From Streptomyces sp. 35G-GA-8 (lineage in GTDB: Bacteria; Actinomycetota; Actinomycetes; Streptomycetales; Streptomycetaceae), in the NCBI RefSeq assembly GCF_023534745.1, contig NZ_JAMHJQ010000026.1:1-51953 (forward strand): a DNA stretch of 51,953 nt, written 5' to 3'. Positions 17,101 through 27,038 of the stretch are shown here, piece by piece. The notes under the pieces are model-generated. The model saw only the letters and a list, made by a program, of their open reading frames with translations. It did no database searches and was not told the DNA's origin. Each line of letters opens with the position of its first letter. The stretch's first letter is position 1. The translations under genes and the position numbers were made by a program.

Positions 17101-20100
17101 TGGGTGGCGTGGTCGGCCTTGGGCCAGCCGGGGTTCCACACCTTCAGTACCCGGCCGAGGCCGTCGTGGACGGCGTCGGTCCGTTTGCCGTTGGCGTCCA
17201 CGTTGGCGGTGGCGACCCCCCGCGCGGGGTCGTACTCCACCGTCAGCGTGTGACCGAGGGCGTTGGTCTCGGTCTTCGACGCCGGGGGCTCGATGGTGGC
17301 CGGGGTGTAGGCGGTGGTGGTCGTGTTGCCGTCGGCGTCGGCGGTGGTGAGTTCCCGCCCGTGCTGGTCGTATGTGGTGGTGGCGGTGGTCAGGTAGCCG
17401 GTGCCCGCCGCGTCCTGCTCTTCGAGACGTGTCTCGTCACCCTTGGCGGGAGGGGTGGTGTGGCTGGTGGCGCCGTCGTAGTAGTACCGGGCCAGCGAGA
17501 TCAGGTCGGCGGGCAGGGACGGTGTGGTGCCGCAGGCTTTCGCGACGGTCTTGATCTCGGACGGCAGCGTCAGGAGGTTCTTCTCGGTGTTCTGCGCGTA
17601 GCTGGTGGTGGTGCATTCCTCGTCGCCGGCCTTGGCGGTGTCGCCGAGCCGGGACTCGGTGAGGACCTGGCCGTCGGTGTCGAAGGTGCGGTCCGTCTTC
17701 GTGGTCCGCCAGCCGGCGTCCACCGCGGTACGGGTCTTCTCCGAGGCGATTGCGGTGGCGTAGGCCTTCACCGCGGGCAGTCCCTCGGGCCGGGACTCGG
17801 TCGCGGTGGCCGCGGACATCCACGGTTCGTAGCTTGTCGCGGTGATCAGCTTGCCGCCGTCCCCGTCGAACGTCGCCTCTTCCCGGGTCATCCCGGCGAA
17901 CGGCGCACGGTCGGTGACGGCGACACCCTCCTGGTCCTTGACCTGGGCGCCGTCGATGCCGCGGCCGGTACTCCTTCAGCGTCTGCTTGTCGGCGCCCGC
18001 GCCGGTGCGCACCTGGAGGCGCCCGTAGCCCTTGCGGTCGTCGTAGGTGAGGTGCTTGGCCTTGGTGAACTCATCGTCCCTGGACTTGGCCCAGGCCAGT
18101 CCGTCGAGGTAGGTGTAGTCGGTCTGCTTGACCGGTGCTCCGCCGGTGTTGTCGGACTCCAGAACCCGGGTGACCACGTAGGAGTGGAACCAGTCGAGGT
18201 GGGGCTCGTAGCCGGCTGCCGGTGCGTCCGGCGGTGACCACATGACGGGGTAGCAGCGGCGGATGTTCGAAGCGGGGGAGGGGACGTCGCCGGCTTTGCA
18301 GTCGGGGTCCGAGTAGGTGACGCCGATGGTGCCGCCGGTCTCGGTGTCGATGCCGTAGACGCGGTAGCGCACCAGCGGGGGTACCGGGTCGGCGCTGCCG
18401 TCGCGGGTGGTGGCGCCTTCGACGCGGTTGGCCAGTTGCTGTCCCTTGAAGGTGACCGCGGGCATCGTGACGTCGCCGGTTCCGGTGTGGCCGGTGTGGG
18501 TGACCGACTTCAGCCACAGCGCGGGGTCGGTACCGTCACCGGTGGCAGGGAAGTCGTGGTCGAGCTTCCAGGTGTCGACCGGCTGGTAGGCGCCGCCGGT
18601 CAGGACCGAGGTGTCGATCTGGGTGAGCCGCTTGCGGGTCCAGTAGGACGGCGAGTAATTGTCCTTGCACTCGGTGCCGGCGGCGCAGTACTGGTCGAAG
18701 GGCACATCGGGCCAGTTGCCGGCGTTGGCCTTGTCGAAAGTGCCGCAACTGCTCAGGCAGCGCTCGGAGACGGTGAAGTCGATTTTCCCGGCGGCCTGTT
18801 TGCCGTACATGGTGTTGGAACGCAGGCCGTACTCGATGCGCTTGAGGTAGCCGCCCCGGATGTACTCGGTGGCCGTGGCCTCACCGGTGGTGTCGTTGAC
18901 GTTGCGGCCGTAGGAGTTGGTTTCCTTCTCCCAGTAGTAGGCCATGGCGTCGGAGTGAGGGTCCACGACATAGTCGAGGTTCCAGCGCCAGGCCTGCTGG
19001 CACCAGGAGTCCTTGAACGCGGCGGCGTGGCAGGGTTCCCCGGCCTGGTTGCCGAAAACCGGCACGGTCCAGGTGGAGTTGGTCTCCGGCTTGCCCTCCA
19101 CCCAGCCGGGCAGCCGGTTGTAGCCGAAGTAGTAGCGGGTGCCGTCGGGAGTCGTCACACGCCAGTACTCGCCGTTGTCGTCCCCGTTGCCCCGGTTGGA
19201 ACTGGTGAGCTTGACGGCCTTGGTGCCGTCATCACCCTCCAGGCTCCATTCGCCCTCCGGATCGTCCTTGACGGAGTCGTCCTTGACCAGGACGGTGGTC
19301 TTTCCGCCCAGGTTCAGGACGGCGTTGTCCTTCTTCCAGCACTGGTCGCCGACCTTGCCGGTGGCGTTGCTGTCCTTCGTGTCGTCCGTGCAGGGGATGT
19401 AGCGGCGCTCGATGAATCCGGGCTCCATGGACCAGCCGTCGCCGATCCAGTTGGCCTGGTTGTTGGTGGCCGCCGTACGGCCGTCCACCGACTGCGAGGA
19501 GTACCCCAGCGAAATATCCGGCCGCGCCCCGCCCGGCACCTCAGGGGCGGTGATGTCGTACGTCCAGGAGAACCCGCCGTTACTGCCGCCGGCCGACCAG
19601 GATCCGGACGGAGCAAGCGGGGTGGCCTTGAAGTCACCTGACGCACCAGCCGCTGCCGCGGTCACAGCCAGGAGTACCGATCCCTGACCGGCGGTCAGGC
19701 CCGTGACCGAACGCGCCGGAGTAAGGGACCGGGTGACGGGGGCAGCCTTCCCCGTCTCAGCGGGAGCGGCGGCCGCCAGCGTCACCGCAGCGGACACGGT
19801 GCCACGCTCGGTGTCATTGACCGTCCCGAGAACCTTGCCGGTACCGCACCCCTTGGCTTCCGGCGTGGTCAGCGCGCAGCCCGGAAGCTGCTGCACCGTC
19901 AGGCGCGAGGCCCAGTCGCCGCCGAAGGACTGCCGGAAACTGTTGTAGCCGACCTCCACGTCGAGCGAACCCTGCTCGCCCTCCAGAGGCCTGACGGCCA
20001 GAAGGACACCGTCAACACCCAGTGTCGCGGCCGTCTTCTGGTCCAGCACCTGGACCTGTGCCCGCGCGGGGCCCGCCGACGCGGTGTCCTTTGCACTCGT

Positions 20101-20454
20101 CCGGCTCAGCTTGACCGGGAGGGAGCCCGCACGGCCCTTGGCCGCGCCGGTGCGCGGAACGTCCATCTGCGTGGTGCCTGCCGTCGGCCAGGCCGATGTC
20201 TGCGCGCCTTTCGGGGCGTTCCGCTTCGTCTGGTCCGGCCGGGAGATCGCGTGTTCCTCGACCGTGGAAGTGGGAACGGGGTCGGGCTTCTTGAGCTTCA
20301 GCAGCTCCAGTTCGGCTGCCGCGGCGACGGGGGCGCCCAGCAATCCGGCCACCAGATAGGCCACGAGGGACAGTGCCACCCATCGCACCGCCCGGACCCG
20401 TCTGTTGATCGTGCGCGTGGAACGGCGAAGCACCTTCGCCCGCAAACCGGTCAC
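14130..20454 (-). pseudogene. RHS-repeat secreted protein, split by one frameshift
   Basis: The GTG at 20452-20454 (GGGGGAA upstream) starts a protein with a basic N-terminus and a signal or anchor segment (WVALSLVAYLVAGLLGAPVAAAA). An SpvB-like region follows (DISLGYSSQSVDGRT, NWIGDGWSMEPGFIERRYIPC), then many YD-type RHS repeats and the core RHS ending (TGLTHLGAREYDPTLGRFLS, VDPV). The C-terminal 170 residues hold an Ala/Gln coiled stretch and a hydrophobic hairpin (GIGFAAMAGTAACIASVACGAG). At 17962-17968 one extra base changes frame: KEYRRGIDGAQVKDQEG is read as KEYRPRHRRR. The corrected length is about 2,107 residues. If the shift is real the toxin tip is lost; if it is an assembly error the gene is intact. 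Confidence 0.85.
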
Positions 20455-20720
20455 CAATTCCCCCCACGGGAAGTTCACAAAGATGAAGATCGAGAGGACC
20501 TTAGCAGGGTGCAATGGGGCTTAATAGCCCTTGAGTTGCGGGGTTAAACCCTGCTGACCGTAAGGCGACTTCCAAGTTAACAGCTGGCGTTCGTTGAAAA
20601 GCGTAAGCCCGGAAAAGTTCCCACCCTGCCGCCGCTTGGATGGCTGTGAGCTGGAGCTATGTCGAGGAGGGCGCAGGCTGACTCGAAGGGAAAACAGGCA
20701 CAAAGATGCTTAGGTATTGA

Positions 20721-20739
20721 TTCATCCCATTTGGATGAA
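20721..20739. promoter_or_regulatory. Dyad in the divergent promoter region
   Basis: A 7-bp inverted repeat (ttcatcc, 5-base gap, ggatgaa) lies in a locally AT-rich part of the 382-base region between the divergent RHS and FG-GAP genes, about 100 bases before the latter. It could be an operator; no regulator is assigned. Confidence 0.35.
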
Positions 20740-20836
20740 AGGGCGTGCCGATCCTTACTCATGGCCTCGGATCTGTGTGGATCTCCCAGGCTATAAAGTG
20801 CGCGGAATGCTGTGTCTGAACCGAAAAGGAAGCGTG

Positions 20837-23800
20837 ATGAGGTCACACCGGAAGAGACCCAACCGTGCGGCACCACACCGCCTCCATCTTGTTGCGGCTG
20901 CCGCCCTCGCGATAGTCGCTTCCCTCATAACGGCGGTGCCCGCAAACGCAATTGACGAAGCATCAGGAGCCTCCGGCGCGGCAGTGACGCCTGAGGCCGA
21001 AGCCCTGTCCCAAGCGGCGGAGTCGGGCGAACCGGTCGAGGTCCTCTCGCAGCGCACCGAGGCATCACAGGTTTTCGCCAACCCTTCCGGCACGTTCACG
21101 CAGGAGCGGTTCGCCACCGCGCAGTGGGTACGCCAGGGCAACAAGCTGGTGGACATCGACACCACTCTGAGGCGCGGCGCGGACGGGAAGATCACCCCGA
21201 ACGCCACCGCGGTGGGCTTGGAGTTCTCCGGTGGTGGCGGAGGGCCACTGGCCACCATCAGGCGCGACGGACGCAGCATCTCCCTGTCCTGGCCCGCCCC
21301 CCTGCCCGAGCCCGTGATCTCGGACGACACCGTCACCTACCCCGATGTGCTGGCGGACGTCGACCTGAAGCTCCGGGCCGGTGCCTCCGGATTCGCCCAG
21401 CTCCTGGTGGTCAAGACCCCGCAGGCCGCGGCCAACCCGGAACTCAAGACCATCGCTTACGACATGTCCAGCGACGGTGTGGATGTCACCACTGACCAGT
21501 ACGGCAACCTCAGCGCGGTCAACCCAGGAGGGCAGGAGCTCTTCACCGCCCCCACCCCGCGCATGTGGGACAGCACCACGAGCGACCCCGTCGCCCCCCT
21601 GACAGCTGCCAGGGCGTCAGGCGAAGCAGCGGGCGGCCCTCCGACGGAAGATGAGTTCGAACCCCAGCGCGGGGCCAAGCAGGCGACCATGCCGGTCGAG
21701 GTCAAGGACGGTGCCCTCGAACTGACCCCGGACCAAGAGGTGATGACCGGCAAAGACACTCAGTATCCGGTCTACATCGATCCCTACGTCGAGGGCTCCC
21801 GCCACTCCTGGACCATCGCTTACAAGAAGCACCCCGACGGCAAGTTCTACAACGGTGCGGGATGGGGCGGCTCCGGTTCCTCAACCTCCACCGCCCGCGT
21901 CGGGTACGAGGACGAGACCAACGGCCTGGCCCGCTCCTACTTCCAGATGAACTCCAAAAGCCTGTGGAGCACGAACAAGCAGGTCATCTCCTCCACCTTC
22001 CGGATCAAGAACACCTGGTCCTGGTCCTGTACCGAGACGCCGGTCGAGCTGTGGGGCACCGCCGCCATCAACTCCTCCACGACCTGGAACAACCAGCCCG
22101 CCAAACGGGAACAGCTCGCCACTGTCACCGATGCCAAGGGCTGGGGGAGCGACTGCCCCGCCGGCAACCTCGCTTTCAACACCACCGCCGCAGCCAAGGA
22201 CGCCGTAGCCGGAAAGTGGCCGACCATCACCCTCGGCCTCATAGCTGGCGACGAAACCGACGTCTTCGGGTGGAAGAAGTTCGACGCCAAGACCGCGGTC
22301 ATGTCCACCGAGTACAACACGTCCCCCAACGCCCCCACCGGCATGGACACCGTCCCCAGCACCAAGAACACTTCCGGATGCAACACCACGCCCTACGGAC
22401 TCATCGGCAACACCGACATCTACTTGACCGCCAAGGTCAGTGACAAGGACGGCGGCACCGTCAAGGCCCACTTCAACCTCTGGGCAGCCGGCTACCATCC
22501 CAGCGACCGCCCCGACGGTCTCCTCGTTGTCGACCAGACTCTGTCCGTCACCTCCGGCACCGTGGCCAAACTCAAGATCCCCAAGGCCACGCTCAGTAAA
22601 TACCTCAGCCTCTCCAACGGCGACTTCGCCTGGAAGGTCCAGGCTCAGGACGCCAGAACCAGTACCGGGTTCTATCCCACCCCCGCCGCCTGCCGGTTCA
22701 TCTTCGACCCCAACCGGCCCAGCACCCCGCCCGCCATCACCTCAAGCCAGTTCCCCGACGGCAGCGACGGATGGCCTTCCACCACCGGATCCGTTCGCAG
22801 CGAGGGGACCTTCACTCTCTCCAGCGGCGGCGTCACGGACGTCACCAAGTACGAGTACTGGACCGACACCGACCAGACCGTCCGCACCGCGACCCCTTCC
22901 GGCACCGGAGGAAGCGTCAGCGTCAAGCTCACTCCCACGACAGCCGGTTCCAACCACCTCTACGCACGCAGCCTCGACAAAGCCGGCAACAAGTCCGACA
23001 GCGCCGACTACCTCTTCTACGCCAACGGCCTGAAAAAGCCCGACACACCGGGCGACATCAACGGCGACGGCAACCCCGACCTGTGGGCCGTGGACAAGGA
23101 CGGCACCCTGCGCCGCTACTACGGGGCAGGCGACGGAACCCTCACCGAGAACACCAAGACCGCCTCCGACTTCAACTGGACCGGAGCAAAGATCACCCAC
23201 CGCGGCGACTGGACCGACGACGGCTACGAAGACCTCATCGCCCTGCGCCCCGGCACCACAGGCGTCAAGAGCCTGTCGATCCATCCCAACAACGGCTTCG
23301 GCTTCGCCTGCACCGACTGCGAGGGCGACACCACCGACCGCCAGGAGCTGACCGTCTACGACCCGGCCAACAACCACTGGAGCGACGCCGACGAAATCCT
23401 CGCCATCGGCGACGTCGACGGCCCCCTCGATATCGACAACGACGGAACCCCCGACGTTCCCGGCTACCCCGACCTGCTGGTCCGCAACGGTGACCTGCTC
23501 TGGCTCTACTACGGAGCCGCGGACTACCGCCTCGACACCGACCGCGAACCCATCCTGATCGGCGCCGATGGCTGGAAGGACATGGACCTGTTCGCCCCCG
23601 GCGACACCAACGCGGACGGCCGCGTCGACCTGGGCGCCCGCGACCGCACCACCGGCGACATCTTCATCTACCGGGGAAGCGGGGACGACGGGGACGGCCT
23701 CGCGGACCAGAGCACCAAAATCCAGGCGGGCAGCCAGTTCACCGTAGCCGCCAACCCGCTCATCACCTCACCCGGCGACGCCGACCACAGCGGAGCCTTC

Positions 23801-23926
23801 GACATCTGGTACACCCGGAAAACCGACGGCGTATCCAGCCTGATCGCCTACCTCGACCTCGGCACCGACCACAAGACGAAGGTGCCCGTCGCAGGAGACT
23901 GGACCGGCTACCAGACCATCAGCTGA
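20837..23926 (+). CDS. Large secreted protein with FG-GAP/VCBS repeats
   Basis: The ATG at 20837 follows AAAAGGAAG at 20824-20832. The 1,029-residue protein has a Sec signal peptide (LVAAAALAIVASLITAVPANA). It shares the module of the other large secreted proteins: WVRQGNKLVDIDTTL, MWDS at 21562 and YPVYIDP near residue 310, followed by a DNRLRE-like domain (LARSYFQMNSKSLW, ELWGTAAINSSTTWNNQP). After an Ig-like part, residues 735-1029 carry FG-GAP repeats with calcium-loop motifs: DINGDGNPDLW, DIDNDGTPDVPG, DTNADGRVDLG. It contains no recognisable toxin or enzyme. It is divergent from the RHS gene and ends in a strong terminator. A surface adhesin or partner role is inference. Confidence 0.8.
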   Translation: MRSHRKRPNRAAPHRLHLVAAAALAIVASLITAVPANAIDEASGASGAAVTPEAEALSQAAESGEPVEVLSQRTEASQVFANPSGTFTQERFATAQWVRQGNKLVDIDTTLRRGADGKITPNATAVGLEFSGGGGGPLATIRRDGRSISLSWPAPLPEPVISDDTVTYPDVLADVDLKLRAGASGFAQLLVVKTPQAAANPELKTIAYDMSSDGVDVTTDQYGNLSAVNPGGQELFTAPTPRMWDSTTSDPVAPLTAARASGEAAGGPPTEDEFEPQRGAKQATMPVEVKDGALELTPDQEVMTGKDTQYPVYIDPYVEGSRHSWTIAYKKHPDGKFYNGAGWGGSGSSTSTARVGYEDETNGLARSYFQMNSKSLWSTNKQVISSTFRIKNTWSWSCTETPVELWGTAAINSSTTWNNQPAKREQLATVTDAKGWGSDCPAGNLAFNTTAAAKDAVAGKWPTITLGLIAGDETDVFGWKKFDAKTAVMSTEYNTSPNAPTGMDTVPSTKNTSGCNTTPYGLIGNTDIYLTAKVSDKDGGTVKAHFNLWAAGYHPSDRPDGLLVVDQTLSVTSGTVAKLKIPKATLSKYLSLSNGDFAWKVQAQDARTSTGFYPTPAACRFIFDPNRPSTPPAITSSQFPDGSDGWPSTTGSVRSEGTFTLSSGGVTDVTKYEYWTDTDQTVRTATPSGTGGSVSVKLTPTTAGSNHLYARSLDKAGNKSDSADYLFYANGLKKPDTPGDINGDGNPDLWAVDKDGTLRRYYGAGDGTLTENTKTASDFNWTGAKITHRGDWTDDGYEDLIALRPGTTGVKSLSIHPNNGFGFACTDCEGDTTDRQELTVYDPANNHWSDADEILAIGDVDGPLDIDNDGTPDVPGYPDLLVRNGDLLWLYYGAADYRLDTDREPILIGADGWKDMDLFAPGDTNADGRVDLGARDRTTGDIFIYRGSGDDGDGLADQSTKIQAGSQFTVAANPLITSPGDADHSGAFDIWYTRKTDGVSSLIAYLDLGTDHKTKVPVAGDWTGYQTIS

Positions 23927-23946
23927 AGCCCGGAACATAGGCACAC

Positions 23947-23987
23947 ACCGTGGTGCCGCGCCGCTCCCTGCGGCGCGGCACCACGGT
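23947..23987 (+). terminator. Strong hairpin terminator
   Basis: A perfect 18-bp stem with a 5-base loop (tccct) lies 20 bases after the FG-GAP gene stop and is followed by tattgtt. Confidence 0.85.
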
Positions 23988-24069
23988 TATTGTTCGCACG
24001 GCAACGGCGAACGGGCCGGAAAACGGACCGCCCGGCGCTGAAGCTCGCTGCTACCGGCCGGCCGGACCC

Positions 24070-24660
24070 TCAGCTCCCCGGCGGGATCACGGATATCTCA
24101 GCCGACTGCTCAAGGACGTGGCCCGGTAGTCGCCAGTGGATGTCTCTGTCGTTATCGGTTGTCCAGGACGAGAGGACCCCCGCGTCTGTGAGGCCGGCAA
24201 GGACCGGACGAAGTCGGGACTGCGCGGGCAAGCCGCAGACCCGGAGCAACTGTGCCGCATCCCAACTGCCCTCAACGCCAACAGGGGTATGGGCGCTGAG
24301 AGCAAGCGCGGTCACACGCGCGGCCGGGCTGAGCCGCCGCAGCCGTCGGTCGCCGGTTATGCGAAGGGCCCATCCGGCGGCGCGCGTACGTTCATGGCGC
24401 GGCGCCGCGACACTGAAGTCATCCATGATCTGTGGCGAGACGCTGCGGTACCCGGATGCGTCGATCAATGGCAACCTCAGCCAGCGGGCATCCTCCAGGT
24501 CCTGCCACAGCGTGTAGTCGTGGGCCAGGCGCATGCCGCGCAGCAGGCCGGCCGGAAGCCGGACACGGCCCGACCTCCCGGCGCGCAGGGAACACTGCAA
24601 GGCCAGGAGACGCGCCCGCGCGCTGGCGGCCGGCAGGGAGGCGGCCAGGTAGCTGAGCAT
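24070..24660 (-). CDS. Hypothetical helical (winged-helix-like) protein
   Basis: An ATG at 24658-24660 gives about 196 residues: MLSYLAASLPAASARARLLAL, RLPAGLLRGMRLAHDYTLW, a long Arg-rich helical middle, then WDAAQLLRVCGLPAQSRLRPVLAGLTDAGVLSSW, which looks like a winged-helix unit, and an IHWRLPG ending. Similar proteins seem to accompany recombinase genes in Streptomyces accessory DNA, but I cannot name the family. The frame is open upstream to 24759, yet that part lies antisense to a recombinase fragment, so the later start is preferred. A role in replication or regulation of a mobile element is inference. Confidence 0.5.
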   Translation of the reverse strand: MLSYLAASLPAASARARLLALQCSLRAGRSGRVRLPAGLLRGMRLAHDYTLWQDLEDARWLRLPLIDASGYRSVSPQIMDDFSVAAPRHERTRAAGWALRITGDRRLRRLSPAARVTALALSAHTPVGVEGSWDAAQLLRVCGLPAQSRLRPVLAGLTDAGVLSSWTTDNDRDIHWRLPGHVLEQSAEISVIPPGS

Positions 24661-24666
24661 CTCCTG

Positions 24667-24816
24667 CACGCGGATCCGCTCGGACGCTGGCTCGCCCGGT
24701 GCGACGTCCGCGACGAGAACGGGCAGCCGGTCCACCTCACCCCGCACCAGTGGCGGCACACCTTCGCCACCATGCTGATCAATCGCGACGTTCCGCAGGA
24801 GGTCGTCCGAGTCCTA
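24667..24816 (+). pseudogene. Tyrosine recombinase fragment (TnpA-like)
   Basis: The stretch reads LGRWLARCDVRDENGQPV, then LTPHQWRHTFATMLINRDVPQEVVRVL. This is the second-arginine box (HQWRH) and the following helix of a phage-type integrase close to the TnpA proteins of Tn554-like elements. The segment with the catalytic His and Tyr is gone: at 24814-24820 the sequence passes straight into an aldehyde dehydrogenase fragment on the other strand. A related recombinase with its DUF6262 partner is at 36.4-38.9 kb. Confidence 0.7.
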
Positions 24817-25294
24817 GTTCCATGGTGTGATGGCGACGACGACGCCCACCGGCTCCTGGACTATCTGGGAGGACCCGACGCGCTCCTCCCATTCGTGGCC
24901 GGCCCAGGATGTCGGCGTAGAAGCGGAACACCTCGGCCGCGAGCCGTGTCTGCGTATGAAGGGCGTTGTCGAGCGGGGCGCTCATCTCCGCGCTGATCAC
25001 CTCGGCGAAGTCCGCCTCGCGTACCAGGATTCCGGCGGAGACCGCCGCAAGCAGCACCCGGCGGGTGGCGATGTCCGCCGCGGCCCGGGCGGGGAACGCG
25101 GCGCGGGCCGCGGCCACCGCGAGGCACACATCCTCGCGCGTCCCCGTCGGCACCTGGCCGACCGCACCGCGGACGGTGGGATCGGTCACGACGGTGTGCG
25201 GCCCGCCGGGCCCGCCGAAGGGGGCCTGCCACGCGCCGCCCACTCGGAAGTGCGAGCGTTCCGTGTCGAGGCGGCTCCTGGTGATGTGGGTGAC
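24817..25294 (-). pseudogene. Aldehyde dehydrogenase, N-terminal fragment
   Basis: The fragment has the ALDH start (SHFRVGGAWQAPF, VTDPTVRGAVGQVPTGTREDV, AVAAARAAFPA) and continues to FYADIL. A one-base insertion near 24905 shifts the frame; in the corrected frame it goes on as [28 protein letters not shown]. The sequence ends exactly there, before the cofactor-binding GNTVVxKPS region, where it meets the recombinase fragment. It lacks the catalytic Cys and Glu and cannot work. It probably came from a chromosomal gene cut by an integration or deletion. Confidence 0.8.
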
Positions 25295-25575
25295 CGGATG
25301 ACCCCCATGGTCGTGCTCCTCAAGGGCGACTGGGGATTCGGTGGACGACAGCGTGGCGGGGCCGCCGGGGCAGGCACGCTTGGCTGGTTTCGAACGGTAG
25401 GTTGCCACTGATTCGAGAGTCAATAGAGCCCCCCGTATTGCTGACTCTTGAATCAATATCTGACCGTTCGCGTCGCCGGGCGACCGTCTTGGCAGACCAG
25501 CGGCCCGGAACCGAAGGTGTCCCGACGTCTGTCCGCTGTGACGGGCGCCCGGGGTTCACACAGGCCCGCCTGGGG

Positions 25576-26796
25576 TCACACAGGCCTGGTGACCGCCAGG
25601 AGCGCGGTGTCGTCCGCCGTCTCGCTCCCCGTGTGCCGGCCGATGGTGTCGATCACGAGGTCCAGGAGATCGTCGGGGCCTGTGAACGGACGGTCGCGCA
25701 GCTGCTCCACCGGGTCGAGGAAGACTCCGTACGCGTCGCGGGCTTCCGACAGACCGTCCGTGTAGAAGAGGAGCGTCGCCCCGGGCGGGAACTCCGCCGC
25801 GTAGGACCGGCCCGACTCGTCCGCTGGCCCGGAATCCCCGGAATCCCCGGAATCCCCGGAATCCCTGGGATGCAGCCGGATCAGCCCCAAGGGCAGAGCG
25901 CGCCCGCCGGGCTCCAGCAGGCGCGGCGACTGACCGGGGCACAGCAACAGGGGATCCGGATGGCCCCGGTTGACCAGCCGCAGCTTCTCTCCTCCGTCGG
26001 ACATCTCGGCGAGCACGGCCGTGGCGAACCCCTCGACGGCGTCGATGCCGCGCCGCGCCCCCTCCCTCGACAGCGCGTGGTCGAGCCGCCGCGCGACGCC
26101 TTCGAGATCAGGTTCCTTCTCGGCGGCCTCCCGGAACGCCCCGAGGACCACCACGACCGAATCGATGGCATCCGTCCCCTTGCCACGTACGTCACCGATC
26201 ACCAACCGCACACCGTAAGGGGTGTTCTGAACGGCGAAGAGGTCCCCGCCGATGCGGGCATCGGCCTGCGCCGCCATGTACCGTGCCGCGACCCCGAGCC
26301 TGCCGGCCCGTGGCGCCGGGAAGGGCAGCACCGCCCGCTGGGCGGCCTCCGCGATGCCGCGTGCCGACGCGAGCCGCCGGTCCCCGAGCATGACGACCCG
26401 GTTGATCAGCACCGCCAGCCCGGCGACGGTCAGTACCGTGGCCTTCTCGGTGGCAGCCTCCAGCGGGCCACCGGAGCCCTGGAGCACTTGGACCGGGAGC
26501 ATGGCCAGGCAGGCGGCCACACCCGTCCAGATGGTCACGCGCAGTGAGGACAGGGGTGCGGCGACCAGCGCGGCGGCCGCGAAGAGGGGGGCCGCGCTAT
26601 AGCCGGGCGGCATCGCCAGGTCGACGGCCAGCCCGAAGACGATCAGCAGCGCGGGCAGCACACGGATCGCTCCTCGGGCCTTCCCTCCCTCACTCGCCCG
26701 TTCCAGCCAGGGGCGCCGGGTGCGGCCCAGGAGGATGCGGTGCCGGAGGAGAGAGCGCGACGGCCGGGACTGCTGCGCTACGCGGCCCTGGGCCAT
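25576..26796 (-). CDS. SpoIIE/PP2C-type membrane serine phosphatase
   Basis: The 406-residue protein has a basic cytoplasmic start, four or so membrane helices (VLPALLIVFGLAVDLAM, APLFAAAALVAAPL, LRVTIWTGVAACLAML, ATVLTVAGLAVLI), then a SpoIIE domain: LGVAARYMAAQADARIGGDLF, LVIGDVRGKGTDA, LVNRGHPDPLLL, LLFYTDGLSEARD and TADDTALLAV. The metal-binding aspartates (GGDLF, GDVRGKG, YTDG, DD) are all present. Such enzymes dephosphorylate anti-anti-sigma factors and control alternative sigma factors in streptomycetes. A HATPase protein that could belong to the same kind of switch is at 28.5 kb. Four copies of a 9-base repeat add DSGDSGDSGDSG in a loop at residues 310-325. Confidence 0.85.
   Translation of the reverse strand: MAQGRVAQQSRPSRSLLRHRILLGRTRRPWLERASEGGKARGAIRVLPALLIVFGLAVDLAMPPGYSAAPLFAAAALVAAPLSSLRVTIWTGVAACLAMLPVQVLQGSGGPLEAATEKATVLTVAGLAVLINRVVMLGDRRLASARGIAEAAQRAVLPFPAPRAGRLGVAARYMAAQADARIGGDLFAVQNTPYGVRLVIGDVRGKGTDAIDSVVVVLGAFREAAEKEPDLEGVARRLDHALSREGARRGIDAVEGFATAVLAEMSDGGEKLRLVNRGHPDPLLLCPGQSPRLLEPGGRALPLGLIRLHPRDSGDSGDSGDSGPADESGRSYAAEFPPGATLLFYTDGLSEARDAYGVFLDPVEQLRDRPFTGPDDLLDLVIDTIGRHTGSETADDTALLAVTRPV
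25831..25866. repeat. 9-bp tandem repeat inside the phosphatase gene
   Basis: Four units of ggaatcccc (the last with one change) encode repeated Asp-Ser-Gly on the minus strand. The unit length keeps the frame, so copy changes would only alter loop length. Confidence 0.9.
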
Positions 26797-27038
26797 TGGT
26801 GGTCTCCCTGACGGTGCTGAGGAATCCTCGCCCTTAAACTTCCAGATGTGACCGGATTTGTCCCTAGGGGTTATCCCTGGTCGGTCTGCTCATTACGTCC
26901 AGCCCCGATTGTCCGGCCCGAGCTACCTGCCCTGGTCGCCCTCGCCTGGTGAACCGCCGGATCCGCGAGCCCTGCGGCCCACCCGGCCCGCCTGACGGCA
27001 CCGCGCTGCCCGGACCGGCATCCGAGCGGCGCGTCACG

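Noticed and set aside
16014-18050. Plus-strand open frame of 678 codons
   Set aside because: It lies antisense to the RHS repeats and has a low-complexity Gly/Val/Ala composition with no domain.
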